A DNA stretch of 64,000 bases from Defluviitaleaceae bacterium (GTDB taxonomy: Bacteria > Bacillota > Clostridia > Lachnospirales > WQUN01): assembly GCA_009780585.1 (NCBI GenBank), contig WQZS01000003.1, forward strand, positions 1-64,000. The letters are read 5' to 3'. Every line of letters begins with the position of its first letter. The first letter of the stretch is position 1. The notes below the pieces were generated by a model that was not told the DNA's origin, did no database searches, and saw only the letters and a program-made list of their open reading frames with translations. Shown one piece after another: positions 40,461 through 48,529 of this stretch. The translations under genes were made by a program, and so were the position numbers.

Positions 40461-41590
40461 GCAAAAAGGTCTTAATGAAAGGCAATGAAGTCATCGCCGA
40501 AGCCGCCATACAAGCCGGATGCAAGGCCTTCTTCGGCTACCCCATCACCCCGCAGAACGAAATCCCCGAATACATGTCCGCCCATATCGAACGGCGCAAC
40601 GGCATCTTTGTGCAAGCCGAATCGGAGGTCGCCGCCATTAACATGTGCTACGGCGCGGCGGCAACGGGCGCACGCGTGATGACCAGCTCATCCTCCCCGG
40701 GCATGGCCTTAAAACAGGAAGGGATCTCCTACATGTCGGGCGCGGATTTACCCGTGCTGATGGTCAACGTTTCCCGCTGCGGCCCCGGGCTCGGGGGTAT
40801 CCTGCCCGCGCAGGGGGATTATTTTATGGCGACGCGCGGCGGCGGCAACGGCGACTACCGTACGCCCGTCTTCGCGCCGGCGTATATACAGGAATGTAGC
40901 GATTTGGTGTTCCATTCGTTCGATATCGCGGAGAAGTACCGCACCCCCGTGATGATCCTGCTGGACGGTATGCTGGGGCAAATGATGGAGCCCGTGGAAA
41001 TCCGCCCGACCCCGCCGATCGAAGCCGATAAATCGTGGGTTGTGGACGGAAACACCGACAAACGCCCGCCTAATATCGTCAACTCATTGAGTTTGCTGGG
41101 CGACGTGTTGGAGCAGCAAAATTTAATACGTTTCGAAAAATACGCCGAAATCGAAAGAACCGAATGCATGGTCGAAAACACCGTCAAGGACGGGGACGAA
41201 ATCGCCGTCGTAGCGTACGGCGTACCCGCCCGCATCGTAAGCAACGCCATTGAGGAATTATCCGCAGAAGGCATCCGCGCGGGTTTGATACGGCCGATTA
41301 CGTTATGGCCCTTCCCGTATGACGTATTCCAAAATCTGCCTGCGTCGGTCAAGCATGTACTGGTCGCCGAGCTTTCCATGGGGCAAATGGTTGAGGACGT
41401 GAAGCTGGGCGTTAACGGCAAATATCCCGTGCATTTCTACGGGCGTTGCGGCGGCATGGTGTTCGACCCGTCGGAAATCGCGGATAAGGTACGCGAAATA
41501 ATTAAAGGGCATACCCCGGCAGAGCCGGTGCCGCGAAACGGCAAGCCGTCCGACCGGTGTACGAAGCACACGAAAGGGGGTGCGCAATAA
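40457..41590 (+). CDS. vorB: 2-oxoacid:ferredoxin oxidoreductase, alpha subunit
   Basis: A 377-residue subunit with the pyrimidine-domain signature GYPITPQNEIPEYM, then ATGARVMTSSSSPGMALKQE and the transketolase C-like domain (AVVAYGVPARIVSNAIEEL, IRPITLWPFP). It builds the dimer that holds CoA and TPP with the beta subunit. The ATGA overlap with the ferredoxin gene and the TAATG overlap with the beta gene show coupling. Substrate preference for branched-chain 2-oxoacids is inferred from the adjoining leucine dehydrogenase; 2-oxoglutarate remains possible. Confidence 0.88.
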   Translation: MSKKVLMKGNEVIAEAAIQAGCKAFFGYPITPQNEIPEYMSAHIERRNGIFVQAESEVAAINMCYGAAATGARVMTSSSSPGMALKQEGISYMSGADLPVLMVNVSRCGPGLGGILPAQGDYFMATRGGGNGDYRTPVFAPAYIQECSDLVFHSFDIAEKYRTPVMILLDGMLGQMMEPVEIRPTPPIEADKSWVVDGNTDKRPPNIVNSLSLLGDVLEQQNLIRFEKYAEIERTECMVENTVKDGDEIAVVAYGVPARIVSNAIEELSAEGIRAGLIRPITLWPFPYDVFQNLPASVKHVLVAELSMGQMVEDVKLGVNGKYPVHFYGRCGGMVFDPSEIADKVREIIKGHTPAEPVPRNGKPSDRCTKHTKGGAQ

Positions 41591-42360
41591 TGGCAGCGAA
41601 AGTCATCTACGAAAAAAGCCGCGGGCTTAAGGATAACCCCCTTACCTACTGCCCCGGATGCTCCCACGGCACGATCCACAAGCTGGTGGCGGAATCCTTG
41701 GTGGAGCTGGACGTTTTGGAACGCACGATCGCGGTCGCGCCCGTCGGCTGTTCCGTTTTGGCGTACAATTATTTTAATTGCGACGGCATCCAAGCCGCGC
41801 ACGGCCGCGCGCCCGCCGTAGCTACGGGCATCAAACGCGTATGCCCCGATAAAATTGTCTTTGCGTATCAAGGCGACGGCGACCTCGCATCCATCGGCAC
41901 GGCGGAAATCATCCACGCCGCGCACCGCGGGGAGAACTTTACCGTCATTTTCGTCAACAACGCCATCTACGGCATGACGGGCGGCCAAATGGCCCCCACG
42001 ACACTCATCAACCAAAAGACGACCACCAGCCCCTACGGCCGCTTCGAGGAAACGACGGGCAAGCCGCTCCTCGTTTCCGAAATGCTCGCAACCATACCGG
42101 GTGCGGCGTATATCGAGCGTGTTTCCGTCCACGACCACGCGCATATCCTCAAAGCCAAACGCGCCATCAAGAAAGCCTTCGAATACCAAGTCGAAGGCAA
42201 GGGTTTCTGCATGGTAGAGGTCCTGGCCGCGTGCCCCATCGGGTGGAACGTTTTACCCGTGGATTCCATGAAATTCGTCCGGGACCAAATGATGCCCTAT
42301 TATCCGCTGGGCGTTTACAAGGATAGAGCGAATATCGGCGGAAAGGGAGGAGCGTTATGA
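41590..42360 (+). CDS. vorA: 2-oxoacid:ferredoxin oxidoreductase, TPP-binding beta subunit
   Basis: A 256-residue subunit with CPGCSHGTIHKL at the N-terminus, the TPP/Mg motif GDGDLASIG followed by NNAIYGMTGGQMAPTT, and ACPIGWNV near the end. The start is the ATG at 41590 with GGGGG nine bases upstream; the longer reading frame inside the alpha gene is not used. Confidence 0.9.
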   Translation: MAAKVIYEKSRGLKDNPLTYCPGCSHGTIHKLVAESLVELDVLERTIAVAPVGCSVLAYNYFNCDGIQAAHGRAPAVATGIKRVCPDKIVFAYQGDGDLASIGTAEIIHAAHRGENFTVIFVNNAIYGMTGGQMAPTTLINQKTTTSPYGRFEETTGKPLLVSEMLATIPGAAYIERVSVHDHAHILKAKRAIKKAFEYQVEGKGFCMVEVLAACPIGWNVLPVDSMKFVRDQMMPYYPLGVYKDRANIGGKGGAL

Positions 42361-42890
42361 GAATGGTATTTTCCGGCTTCGGCGGGCAAGGCATCCTTGT
42401 GCTGGGCGAGGTCGTCGCAACCATTGCCATGAAAAAAGGCAAGCACGTAACCTGGATACCCTCCTACGGCGCGGAAATGCGCGGCGGCACGGCCAACTGC
42501 GCCGTCATCATCTCCGACCGCGTCATCGGCAGCCCCATGGTGCAGTCAGACATCGACATCTTATGCGCGATGAACAAGCCTTCGGTGGATAAATTCCTGC
42601 CGAAGGTGAAGGACGGCGGGCTGGTACTGGTCAATTCGTCCATCGTGAAGGATGATTTTTCCGCAATTTGCGAAAAAGTGAACGTACTCGAAATCGACGC
42701 CACCAACATCGCCGTGGAAATCGGCAACCCCCGCGTAGCCAATATGGTCATGCTGGCGGGGTTCATCAAAAAGACGGGGCTGTTTACGCTCGAGAATATC
42801 ACCGAAGTGCTGTACGAACGCTTTGGCGGCGCGCGGAGCAAGGACTTGATACCGCTTAACGTAAAGGCGATTGAGCGGGGGCTGGAATAG
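42357..42890 (+). CDS. vorC: 2-oxoacid:ferredoxin oxidoreductase, gamma subunit
   Basis: A 177-residue subunit with the family opening VFSGFGGQGILVLGEVVATI, then SYGAEMRGGTANCAVIISD and the GNPRVANMVMLAGFI segment. It overlaps the beta stop by four bases and completes the operon. GGAGG lies just before the ATG. Confidence 0.92.
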   Translation: MRMVFSGFGGQGILVLGEVVATIAMKKGKHVTWIPSYGAEMRGGTANCAVIISDRVIGSPMVQSDIDILCAMNKPSVDKFLPKVKDGGLVLVNSSIVKDDFSAICEKVNVLEIDATNIAVEIGNPRVANMVMLAGFIKKTGLFTLENITEVLYERFGGARSKDLIPLNVKAIERGLE

Positions 42891-42916
42891 TCATAACGAC
42901 ATGATCGGAGGTATTT

Positions 42917-43918
42917 ATGCACACACAAGAAGTAGGACAATTATTAAAACGGCTACGAAAGCAACGGAAGGTAACGCAGCTCGCGCTTTCGTTGAGTACG
43001 GGCGTGGACCAAGCGACCATTTCAAAAATCGAGAACGGACACGCCATGCCGTCAAGAGGAACCGTCGAATTGATTTTCGGCAAGCTGGGGCTTGACATCA
43101 ACAAAATCCCCATGTTCCTGCTTAGTGCCGAAGAAGCGGAGCATCAACGTTTTCGTGACAAGTTGGACAAAAGCGTATGGGCGGACCGTTTCGACGAAAC
43201 ACGGGCCCTATTAAAGGAAGCGGCACAAAACAAGCATTTCATGTCTGTCGCGTCCAACCGCCAATCCCTGCTGATGCTCACCGCCAACCTTACGTTAAAA
43301 GAGCATACCGCAGCCGGTAAACCCCAGGACGAAGCGGTAACCAACGAAATGATGAAGTTGTTACAAAAAGCCATACTTGAAACCATCCCCGTATTCAAGG
43401 AGGAAAACATCAGCCAATACCACTTAGAGGGGGTGGAAATCTCCGTACTTATCCTCATGGCGCAATGCTACAGGAATAAGGCAGTCAACTATTTTATTAA
43501 CGATAACGTAAGCCTCGTGGATAAGGACGCATACGACAGGGGTTTGCGTATCCTGCGGGGTGTGGAGGTTTACTTCGCAGAATATTGCTTCAATTCCGAT
43601 ACCAAAAAGCAATCCCACGGCAAAATTCTGCATGCTATCGCCAGTTTCCTGCAGCTTGGATGCTTTTATAAGGAATCCCTGGAGGCTTGCGAAAAGGCAT
43701 TGGACTTGTTCAGGGAGTCGGAATTTTACGTCGGAATGGCGGCGATTCTCTTTGTAAAGTCAAACAACTTGAAGCACTTGGGGCGGATGGAGGAATGTAC
43801 GGAAACGTTAAAGGCTCTATATTACGTGCGCAAGTTATTAAATTATCCCGCCCATATGCTGGAAGAAATAAAAGACACGGCGAAGGTATGGGAGCTGGAA
43901 GTTAATTTTAAGATATAA
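42917..43918 (+). CDS. XRE-TPR regulator (Rgg/PlcR-like RRNPP type)
   Basis: A 333-residue regulator: N-terminal Cro/CI helix-turn-helix (VGQLLKRLRKQRKVTQLALS, DQATISKIENGHAMPSRGTV) followed by about 260 residues of TPR-like helices (FLQLGCFYKESLEACEKALD, FVKSNNLKHLGRMEECTETL). This layout belongs to RRNPP quorum regulators, whose TPR domain binds a secreted peptide. GGAGG lies seven bases before the ATG. A terminator follows. The small and secreted genes just downstream (44027, 44630) are candidates for its regulon or ligand, which is inference. Confidence 0.82.
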   Translation: MHTQEVGQLLKRLRKQRKVTQLALSLSTGVDQATISKIENGHAMPSRGTVELIFGKLGLDINKIPMFLLSAEEAEHQRFRDKLDKSVWADRFDETRALLKEAAQNKHFMSVASNRQSLLMLTANLTLKEHTAAGKPQDEAVTNEMMKLLQKAILETIPVFKEENISQYHLEGVEISVLILMAQCYRNKAVNYFINDNVSLVDKDAYDRGLRILRGVEVYFAEYCFNSDTKKQSHGKILHAIASFLQLGCFYKESLEACEKALDLFRESEFYVGMAAILFVKSNNLKHLGRMEECTETLKALYYVRKLLNYPAHMLEEIKDTAKVWELEVNFKI

Positions 43919-43931
43919 CCCCACATAACAT

Positions 43932-43986
43932 AAAAAGTCGATTGCGGTTTCATGAAAATATTCTAAAAACGCAATAGACTTTTTTT
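43932..43986 (+). terminator. terminator of the XRE-TPR gene
   Basis: AAAAAGTC.ATTGCG pairs with CGCAAT.GACTTTTTT around a 23-base loop, ending in a T-run on the plus strand. Confidence 0.75.
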
Positions 43987-44026
43987 ATTGGGAAAATACA
44001 ATGGGGCGGAAAGGAGTTGCGATGCC

Positions 44027-44209
44027 GTGAAAAACCCAAACAACCCCGATGAATTGGCCGCTTTATTCATGAACCTTTCGGAAAAGGACCGGGCCCATGT
44101 ATTGGATATGATGCGCGGCTTGCTTGCCATGCAAAAGGAAGTGGAGGAGCTTAACGCGCCCCCTGTATCTCAAGCAGCTTGCCAATCTGTTGCAGTACGT
44201 ATTCCTTAA
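44027..44209 (+). CDS. small helical protein sharing a module with neighbouring genes
   Basis: A 60-residue protein from a GTG with AAGGAG 10 bases upstream. Its core NPDELAALFMNLSEKDRAHV, then LDMMRGLLAMQK matches in pattern the N-terminus of the protein at 44630 (LDELTDLFLQLTPDNRGRVL, EAARALVFAQ) and the C-terminal tail of the XRE regulator at 44151 (LLDVFAALKPEFKEYVLQQI, GKLLEIQ). The last 17 codons overlap the convergent XRE gene. Function unknown; a shared dimerisation or peptide-binding helix pair is a guess. Confidence 0.6.
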   Translation: MKNPNNPDELAALFMNLSEKDRAHVLDMMRGLLAMQKEVEELNAPPVSQAACQSVAVRIP

Positions 44210-44483
44210 ATTCGGGTTTTAACGCGGCAAATACATCCAACAGCTCCGTTAATAGATAATCGGGCTTCTTTTCCCCCGTAAACATATCGCCTTCGCCCGT
44301 TTCCAACCAACCCCTGCTTGCGCCGAATACCTCGCAAATATGCGCAAGGAACAGCTCTTTGGGTGCGACCTTGTGCAACTCTATATTCACGATTACGGAA
44401 CGGCTGACACCCAACTTCCTGCCGAAGTCGGTTTGGTTAAGTTTTAATGTTTTACGCAGTTGTTTGATTTTGTCGTTAATCAT
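44151..44483 (-). CDS. XRE-family repressor
   Basis: A 110-residue protein with a complete Cro/CI helix-turn-helix (INDKIKQLRKTLKLNQTDFG, RKLGVSRSVIVNIELHKVAP) and a WLETGEGDMF segment seen in small clostridial repressors, then a helical tail shared with the two flanking small proteins. It is transcribed divergently from 44630 across a region with two matching operators and two overlapping promoters (44509-44591). Likely an autorepressor that also controls the secreted-peptide gene. Confidence 0.85.
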   Translation of the reverse strand: MINDKIKQLRKTLKLNQTDFGRKLGVSRSVIVNIELHKVAPKELFLAHICEVFGASRGWLETGEGDMFTGEKKPDYLLTELLDVFAALKPEFKEYVLQQIGKLLEIQGAR

Positions 44484-44508
44484 CCGTGGACTCCCTCCAT
44501 ACAGGGTA

Positions 44509-44591
44509 ATAATAGCAATATAAAAATGTGTTGTAAATACATAAATAATTTTATCAAATGTATTGTAATCACATTATGCTCATGTTATATT
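44509..44591. promoter_or_regulatory. divergent promoters with paired operators
   Basis: Plus-strand promoter: TTGTAA (44563-44568), 17 bases, TATATT (44586-44591). Minus-strand promoter: TTTACA (44532-44537 complement), 17 bases, TATTAT (44509-44514 complement). Each -35 box lies inside one of two matching 15-base sites, TGTGTTGTAAATACA (44527) and TGTATTGTAATCACA (44559). A repressor bound there would block both directions. Confidence 0.8.
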
Positions 44592-44629
44592 GTCTTTACA
44601 CTACATTAACAAGGAATGGATTACCTCAA

Positions 44630-45066
44630 TGACACATCCTCCGGGCTTAGACGAACTAACCGACTTGTTCTTGCAACTGACGCCCGACAACCGGGGGCGC
44701 GTGCTGGAAGCGGCGCGGGCATTGGTCTTTGCACAGGGCTGCGAACGGAAAAAAGAAAATAAAAAAATATCACAAACCGAAGGGAGAAAGTTAAAAATGA
44801 AAACGGGTAAATGGGGTAAACGTTTTTTAGCGTTTTTGCTGGTGTTTGTGATGGCGTTCGCTGTCATGCCGCCGACGCGGGTGGAGGCAAGTTGGTACAA
44901 TTACAATTATGTAATTAAATCTATAACCGATATGGTAGAAGATGTTTGGGAATTGGTTGTTAATGTACTCGAACTTCCAGTAGAAATTGTTGTAGACTTT
45001 TTAGTTAATGAAATTATTAGTGAACTAAGTTCGGCTCCAGCTATCAAGCATTATTTCCAAGTTTGA
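44630..45066 (+). CDS. helical module fused to a secreted peptide; internal start likely
   Basis: The frame encodes 145 residues from the ATG at 44630: a module like that of the 44027 protein (LDELTDLFLQLTPDNRGRVL), a basic stretch, then at 44797 a Met opening a textbook signal peptide (MKTGKWGKRFLAFLLVFVMA..VEA) and a mature part of about 58 residues beginning SWYNYNYVIKSITDMVEDVW. GGGAGAAAG stands before the 44797 ATG, so an 89-residue secreted protein is probably made from it. Whether the upstream part is made separately, as a fusion, or both is unclear. The 3' half is AT-rich. Transcription would come from the operator-controlled promoter at 44563. Confidence 0.65.
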
Positions 45067-45134
45067 AACCCCAAGCCATTAATGCTTAAAATAATACCAT
45101 CCTCCGATACGCATTTCATTATACGTAACCATAA

Positions 45135-45323
45135 ATGAACAGCGTTAAATATTATCACGACAGGGAAAGATGGGTATAAATCGAAACCGGCTGGCGCAAA
45201 AATAACGATCGCGACAGCGATATAATCCCAAGTTACTTGGATGTTTTGGACGGCAGCGGAAGCGTAATTTTACGCGGAAGCATGAGATACCGGGAGAAGT
45301 ACATTAAAAGATTGAAAATATAA
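45135..45323 (+). pseudogene. small gene interrupted by an in-frame stop
   Basis: From the ATG at 45135 one frame reads MNSVKYYHDRERWV, stop (TAA 45177-45179), then IETGWRKNNDRDSDIIPSYL, DVLDGSGSVILRGSMRYREK, ending YIKRLKI at 45323. Coding character continues past the stop, so this is a nonsense-inactivated gene of about 62 codons (or readthrough). Family unknown. It precedes the M48 protease by 20 bases. Confidence 0.5.
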
Positions 45324-45343
45324 ATAAAAATGAGGTATGTACA

Positions 45344-46162
45344 ATGAATAATAGTCAACGCTTGGCAAAAAAAGAGCTAAAAAACGCGAGGCATAAATTA
45401 GAAATATTTATGTATTTCGTTTGTATCATCGTTGGATTATTAATTATAACCGGTAGTTTTACGACGTTTTTAAGTTTGATAGGTTTTAGTTATATTGAAG
45501 TAATTTCTTTAATCGTTGTATCTCCAATTGTTATATTTATTTCATTTTATTTTTGGTATGGAAGCGTAAAAGCGTATTCCATCAGGGTAAGCGAAAAAAA
45601 TTTTCCTGAGATTTATCTAAAAAGTTTAGAATATGCCGATAAGCTGGGGCTTAAAAAAGTCCCGGCTGTTTACATAGAGCAACACAACGGTGTGCTTAAT
45701 GCCTTTGCTGCCGCGGTCTTTGGCAAACGGTATGCCGGATTACATGCCGAATTAGTTGATATCGCTTACATGGAGAACAAGGATTTTAACCCAATATATT
45801 TTGTACTTGCACATGAATTCGCGCATATTTATTACAAACACGTTACATTTTGGCACAACTTGATGGTGTTTCCTTCACGATTAATACCCATTATTGGTTC
45901 GGCACATTCCCGAGCGAGAGAATATAGTTGTGACCGTGTTGCGCAATTGCTAACGGATAGTGACGGTATTTATGAAATGATGGTGTTTACGGTTGGAAGA
46001 CATCTATATAAGTACATTGATGTAGATGATTATTTAAAAACGACAAAAATGGAAAGGGGTATTTGGACAAGGATTATTAATATGTTGGTGAGCCACCCAA
46101 TAACGCAAAAACGTATCGCCGCACTCATTGATCCGGAGAAAAAAAGCGGAAGTTTATTTTAA
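45344..46162 (+). CDS. M48-family membrane metalloprotease
   Basis: A 272-residue protease with two N-terminal transmembrane helices (about 20-75) and a cytosolic-face zincin domain. Zinc motif HEFAH (HExxH) in FVLAHEFAHIYYKH, third ligand Glu in REYSCDRVAQLL, and a C-terminal HPITQKRIAAL, as in HtpX/M48 quality-control proteases. GAGGTATGTACA lies before the ATG. Two zinc-ribbon membrane proteins follow, and the three AT-rich genes may form a unit. Confidence 0.85.
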   Translation: MNNSQRLAKKELKNARHKLEIFMYFVCIIVGLLIITGSFTTFLSLIGFSYIEVISLIVVSPIVIFISFYFWYGSVKAYSIRVSEKNFPEIYLKSLEYADKLGLKKVPAVYIEQHNGVLNAFAAAVFGKRYAGLHAELVDIAYMENKDFNPIYFVLAHEFAHIYYKHVTFWHNLMVFPSRLIPIIGSAHSRAREYSCDRVAQLLTDSDGIYEMMVFTVGRHLYKYIDVDDYLKTTKMERGIWTRIINMLVSHPITQKRIAALIDPEKKSGSLF

Positions 46163-46209
46163 TTTGTAATAGGAAATACCTATGCAAAAAATTCGAGGAG
46201 GTATTTATT

Positions 46210-46824
46210 ATGTTTTGTGGAAACTGCGGCAACATGATACAAGGCGAAAATGCTGTATATTGTGTTCATTGCGGCGCGAAAATCAAGAAAGACGGTACAT
46301 TGCTACATTCTTTTTTATCAACAGTTAGACCAATTTTCAATCGAATTAAAAATATAAACAAGCGAAACAAAATTATTATATCTGTCGGGTTTATTGTTTT
46401 TATTATCACGACGTTAATAATCGTAATAATAACAAATAACTCTCGTTCTTCATTTAATCCACATTCTTCATACAGTAGAGGTTCTTTATCCGGCGGAAGC
46501 TCTTCATCTAACAGAAATTCTTCATTAGATGAAAGATTATTTGGAATCTGGGAAGCTCAACTAGATTATGGGCGTAGTACAGATATATTAATATATAAAT
46601 TTAATCGAGACGGAACAGGAACATATGAAATATGGGTGGTAGATTCATGGGGGCGGGAAGATTTTCATTCATCAACGTTATTTGAATGGAGGACAAGTGA
46701 AAATTTTGTTGAAGTTAACTTTCATAATGAGGGATGGGGCAAAGGATTTAATTATATAATTGACATAAATTCCCATGGTTTTCAAATTTTAGATTTGCAT
46801 GGAATTATATATGTTAAAAAATGA
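46210..46824 (+). CDS. zinc-ribbon membrane protein with extracytoplasmic lipocalin-like tail
   Basis: A 204-residue protein: N-terminal zinc ribbon (FCGNCGNMIQ, CVHCGAKIK; four Cys), a transmembrane helix near 58-80, a Ser/Gly-rich linker, and a C-terminal domain (LFGIWEAQLDYGRSTDILIY, FNRDGTGTYEIWV) typical of small beta-barrel proteins in clostridia. GGAGG seven bases upstream. Function unknown. It shares its N-terminal layout with the next gene. Confidence 0.75.
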   Translation: MFCGNCGNMIQGENAVYCVHCGAKIKKDGTLLHSFLSTVRPIFNRIKNINKRNKIIISVGFIVFIITTLIIVIITNNSRSSFNPHSSYSRGSLSGGSSSSNRNSSLDERLFGIWEAQLDYGRSTDILIYKFNRDGTGTYEIWVVDSWGREDFHSSTLFEWRTSENFVEVNFHNEGWGKGFNYIIDINSHGFQILDLHGIIYVKK

Positions 46825-46930
46825 ATGAATAAAAACCTTGAGAAACCAAAAAGAGATAGATAAAAATGAAAACATAAAATATTAGTAAGCGGATAACAAC
46901 GGCGCATTTAATCATTAGGAGGAGTCTATT

Positions 46931-47509
46931 ATGTTTTGTGTAAATTGCGGAACCAAATTTATTACCGATGATGCCCTGTTTTGCACTAACTGCGGTGATA
47001 AAAAGCCACATGGTAATGGTGCGGCGCAACAAACGATACCTGGGATGCAATTAAAGGTGAAGGGGATACCACCCAAACTTATCGTTGTCATATGTATGTG
47101 CGTTGTTACGATAATTATTTCCTTTATCGGTATACTTGAATTCCGGGAATCTATCGATGGAATTTATGGAATGAGGGCCGATAGAAATTTTTTAATTGCA
47201 CAAAGGATTCAACCGAATTTCGGAAACGAATTGGATAGGGTAACACACACGATGAACAATCTTATGTATTTATCATATGTGATTTTGTTCACAAGCATTG
47301 CTATCATCATTCTGTGTTTTATAAAAATGATAAAAATTGCTTCCTTTGTATTGGGGATTGCCGCCGGAGTTGCTTTAATCATTCCGTTTTTCTTAATTAT
47401 GAATACAATGACCGATTCCGAAGCTATACTTTTTTCTATAGCTTCTGCTGTTCCTTTTATTATATCCTTAATAGTAATAAGAACGGATAATATATTACGT
47501 TCTATGTAA
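46931..47509 (+). CDS. zinc-ribbon membrane protein
   Basis: A 192-residue protein beginning with a zinc ribbon (FCVNCGTKFI, CTNCGDKKP) like the preceding gene, then four predicted transmembrane helices (about 53-73, 110-132, 136-158, 165-186). AGGAGG lies eight bases before the ATG. Function unknown. The 106-base gap before it holds no gene. Confidence 0.75.
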   Translation: MFCVNCGTKFITDDALFCTNCGDKKPHGNGAAQQTIPGMQLKVKGIPPKLIVVICMCVVTIIISFIGILEFRESIDGIYGMRADRNFLIAQRIQPNFGNELDRVTHTMNNLMYLSYVILFTSIAIIILCFIKMIKIASFVLGIAAGVALIIPFFLIMNTMTDSEAILFSIASAVPFIISLIVIRTDNILRSM

Positions 47510-47535
47510 CGTTTCACAAAAATTAATCTGCGGTT

Positions 47536-47632
47536 TTGTCATTGCGCAATATTAAATGTACAATGGAATTGTATTTATTCATTAGCGGGAGGTTTTATAC
47601 GTACAGCCACCTCAATTTCCGAATAATACGAA
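47536..47632 (+). pseudogene. decayed duplicate of the relB promoter and start
   Basis: This stretch aligns with 47906-47996: promoter TTGTCA-17-TACAAT here versus TTGCCA-17-TACAAT there, then GCGGGAGGTTTTATACGTAC versus ACGGGAGGTTTTTATGCGGA, followed by ACAGCCACCTCAATTTCCGA. The start ATG has become ATA and the frame ends at once, leaving only the promoter, which probably now drives the HicB-like gene at 47646. Confidence 0.75.
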
Positions 47633-47645
47633 AGGTGGATATACT

Positions 47646-47855
47646 TTGAACAAAGAAATAATTTTTATTGTTTCGGAATCACTCGACGGCGGGTACGAAG
47701 CCCAAGCTGTAGGTTGTTCCATTTATACCCAATGCGATGAATACACAGAATTACCCATGGTACTGCGCGATGCCGTTAAATGCCATTTCGAACAAAATAC
47801 GATGCCATCCATGATTCGTATACATTTTATTAATGATAAAATAATCGCCGTATGA
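47646..47855 (+). CDS. HicB-like small protein
   Basis: A 69-residue protein resembling the partial-RNase-H fold of HicB-type antitoxins (KEIIFIVSESLDGGYEAQAV, GCSIYTQCDEYTELPMVLRD, AVKCHFEQ). TTG start with AAAGGTGG seven bases upstream. Its stop overlaps an ATG opening a truncated HicA-like frame, so it is an antitoxin whose toxin partner has been lost. It is transcribed from the relic relB promoter. Confidence 0.7.
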   Translation: MNKEIIFIVSESLDGGYEAQAVGCSIYTQCDEYTELPMVLRDAVKCHFEQNTMPSMIRIHFINDKIIAV

Positions 47856-47881
47856 AAGTACCAAATCAAAAATATCAATAA
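47852..47881 (+). pseudogene. nine-codon HicA-like stub
   Basis: The ATG overlapping the HicB-like stop reads MKVPNQKYQ and stops. HicA toxins commonly open MKxPR.., and the overlap is the usual hicB-hicA arrangement. The rest was lost at the junction with the relBE-type locus. Confidence 0.4.
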
Positions 47882-47884
47882 CTC

Positions 47885-47903
47885 ACCCGCGCAAGCGGGT
47901 TTT
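47885..47903 (+). terminator. short terminator-like hairpin
   Basis: ACCCGC, loop GCAA, GCGGGT followed by TTTA. A compact stem with a short T-run between the two toxin-antitoxin loci. Confidence 0.5.
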
Positions 47904-47905
47904 AC

Positions 47906-47934
47906 TTGCCATTGCACAACATTGGATGTACAAT
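47906..47934 (+). promoter_or_regulatory. promoter of the relB-txe operon
   Basis: TTGCCA, 17 bases, TACAAT, about 30 bases before the antitoxin ATG. An older copy of the same promoter lies at 47536-47564. Confidence 0.75.
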
Positions 47935-47966
47935 GAAATTGCATTATTTATCAACGGGAGGTTTTT

Positions 47967-48245
47967 ATGCGGACAGCCACCTTCAATTTCCGAATCGATG
48001 AAAATCTAAAAAAACAAGCCGAATCTATTTTTGACGATATGGGTATGAACATGACGACGGCGTTTACGATATTTACCAAAGCCGTCGTGCGTTCGGGTAA
48101 AATTCCTTTCGAAATCGCCGTTGACCCCTTTTGGAAAACCGAATACCAAGACTACCTCGCAAGGCAATATAACGAATATAAAACAGGAGGCGTAGAGCTC
48201 GTGGTTAAAACCATCGAAGAGTTGGAGGCTATGGAGAATGACTAG
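47967..48245 (+). CDS. relB: RelB/DinJ-family antitoxin
   Basis: A 92-residue antitoxin: ribbon-helix-helix N-terminus (TATFNFRIDENLKKQAESIF, DDMGMNMTTAFTIFTKAVV) and acidic tail (VKTIEELEAMEND). GGGAGG precedes the ATG. The last codons overlap the toxin gene by eight bases. It is homologous to the orphan antitoxin at 4408 and probably represses its own promoter at 47906 with the toxin. Confidence 0.9.
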   Translation: MRTATFNFRIDENLKKQAESIFDDMGMNMTTAFTIFTKAVVRSGKIPFEIAVDPFWKTEYQDYLARQYNEYKTGGVELVVKTIEELEAMEND

Positions 48246-48507
48246 GCCCCTTTCTTTTATGCCACGGGCTTGGACGGATTATTTGTATTGGCAATCCCAC
48301 GATAAAAAAATGATGAAAAGGATCAACGAATTATTGAAGGACATAAACCGTAATCCGTTTACAGGCATTGGCCAACCCGAACCTTTAAAACATAACTTAA
48401 ACGGTTTATGGAGCCGACGCATCGACGGTACGCATCGGATTGTTTACGAGGTATCGGATTTACAGATTTTGATAGTATCGTGCCGTTATCATTACAACGA
48501 CAAATAA
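48238..48507 (+). CDS. Txe/YoeB-family toxin (mRNA interferase)
   Basis: An 89-residue toxin, intact over its length: FMPRAWTDYLYWQSHDKKMM, KRINELLKDINRNPFTGIGQ, PEPLKHNLNGLWSRRIDGTH, RIVYEVSDLQILIVSCRYHY. The conserved SRRI.. HR.VY and C-terminal HY are catalytic-surface residues of the YoeB group, which cuts mRNA at the ribosome. Translationally coupled to relB. Confidence 0.92.
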   Translation: MTRPLSFMPRAWTDYLYWQSHDKKMMKRINELLKDINRNPFTGIGQPEPLKHNLNGLWSRRIDGTHRIVYEVSDLQILIVSCRYHYNDK

Positions 48508-48529
48508 AATCACCGAAAGGGCAACCCCA

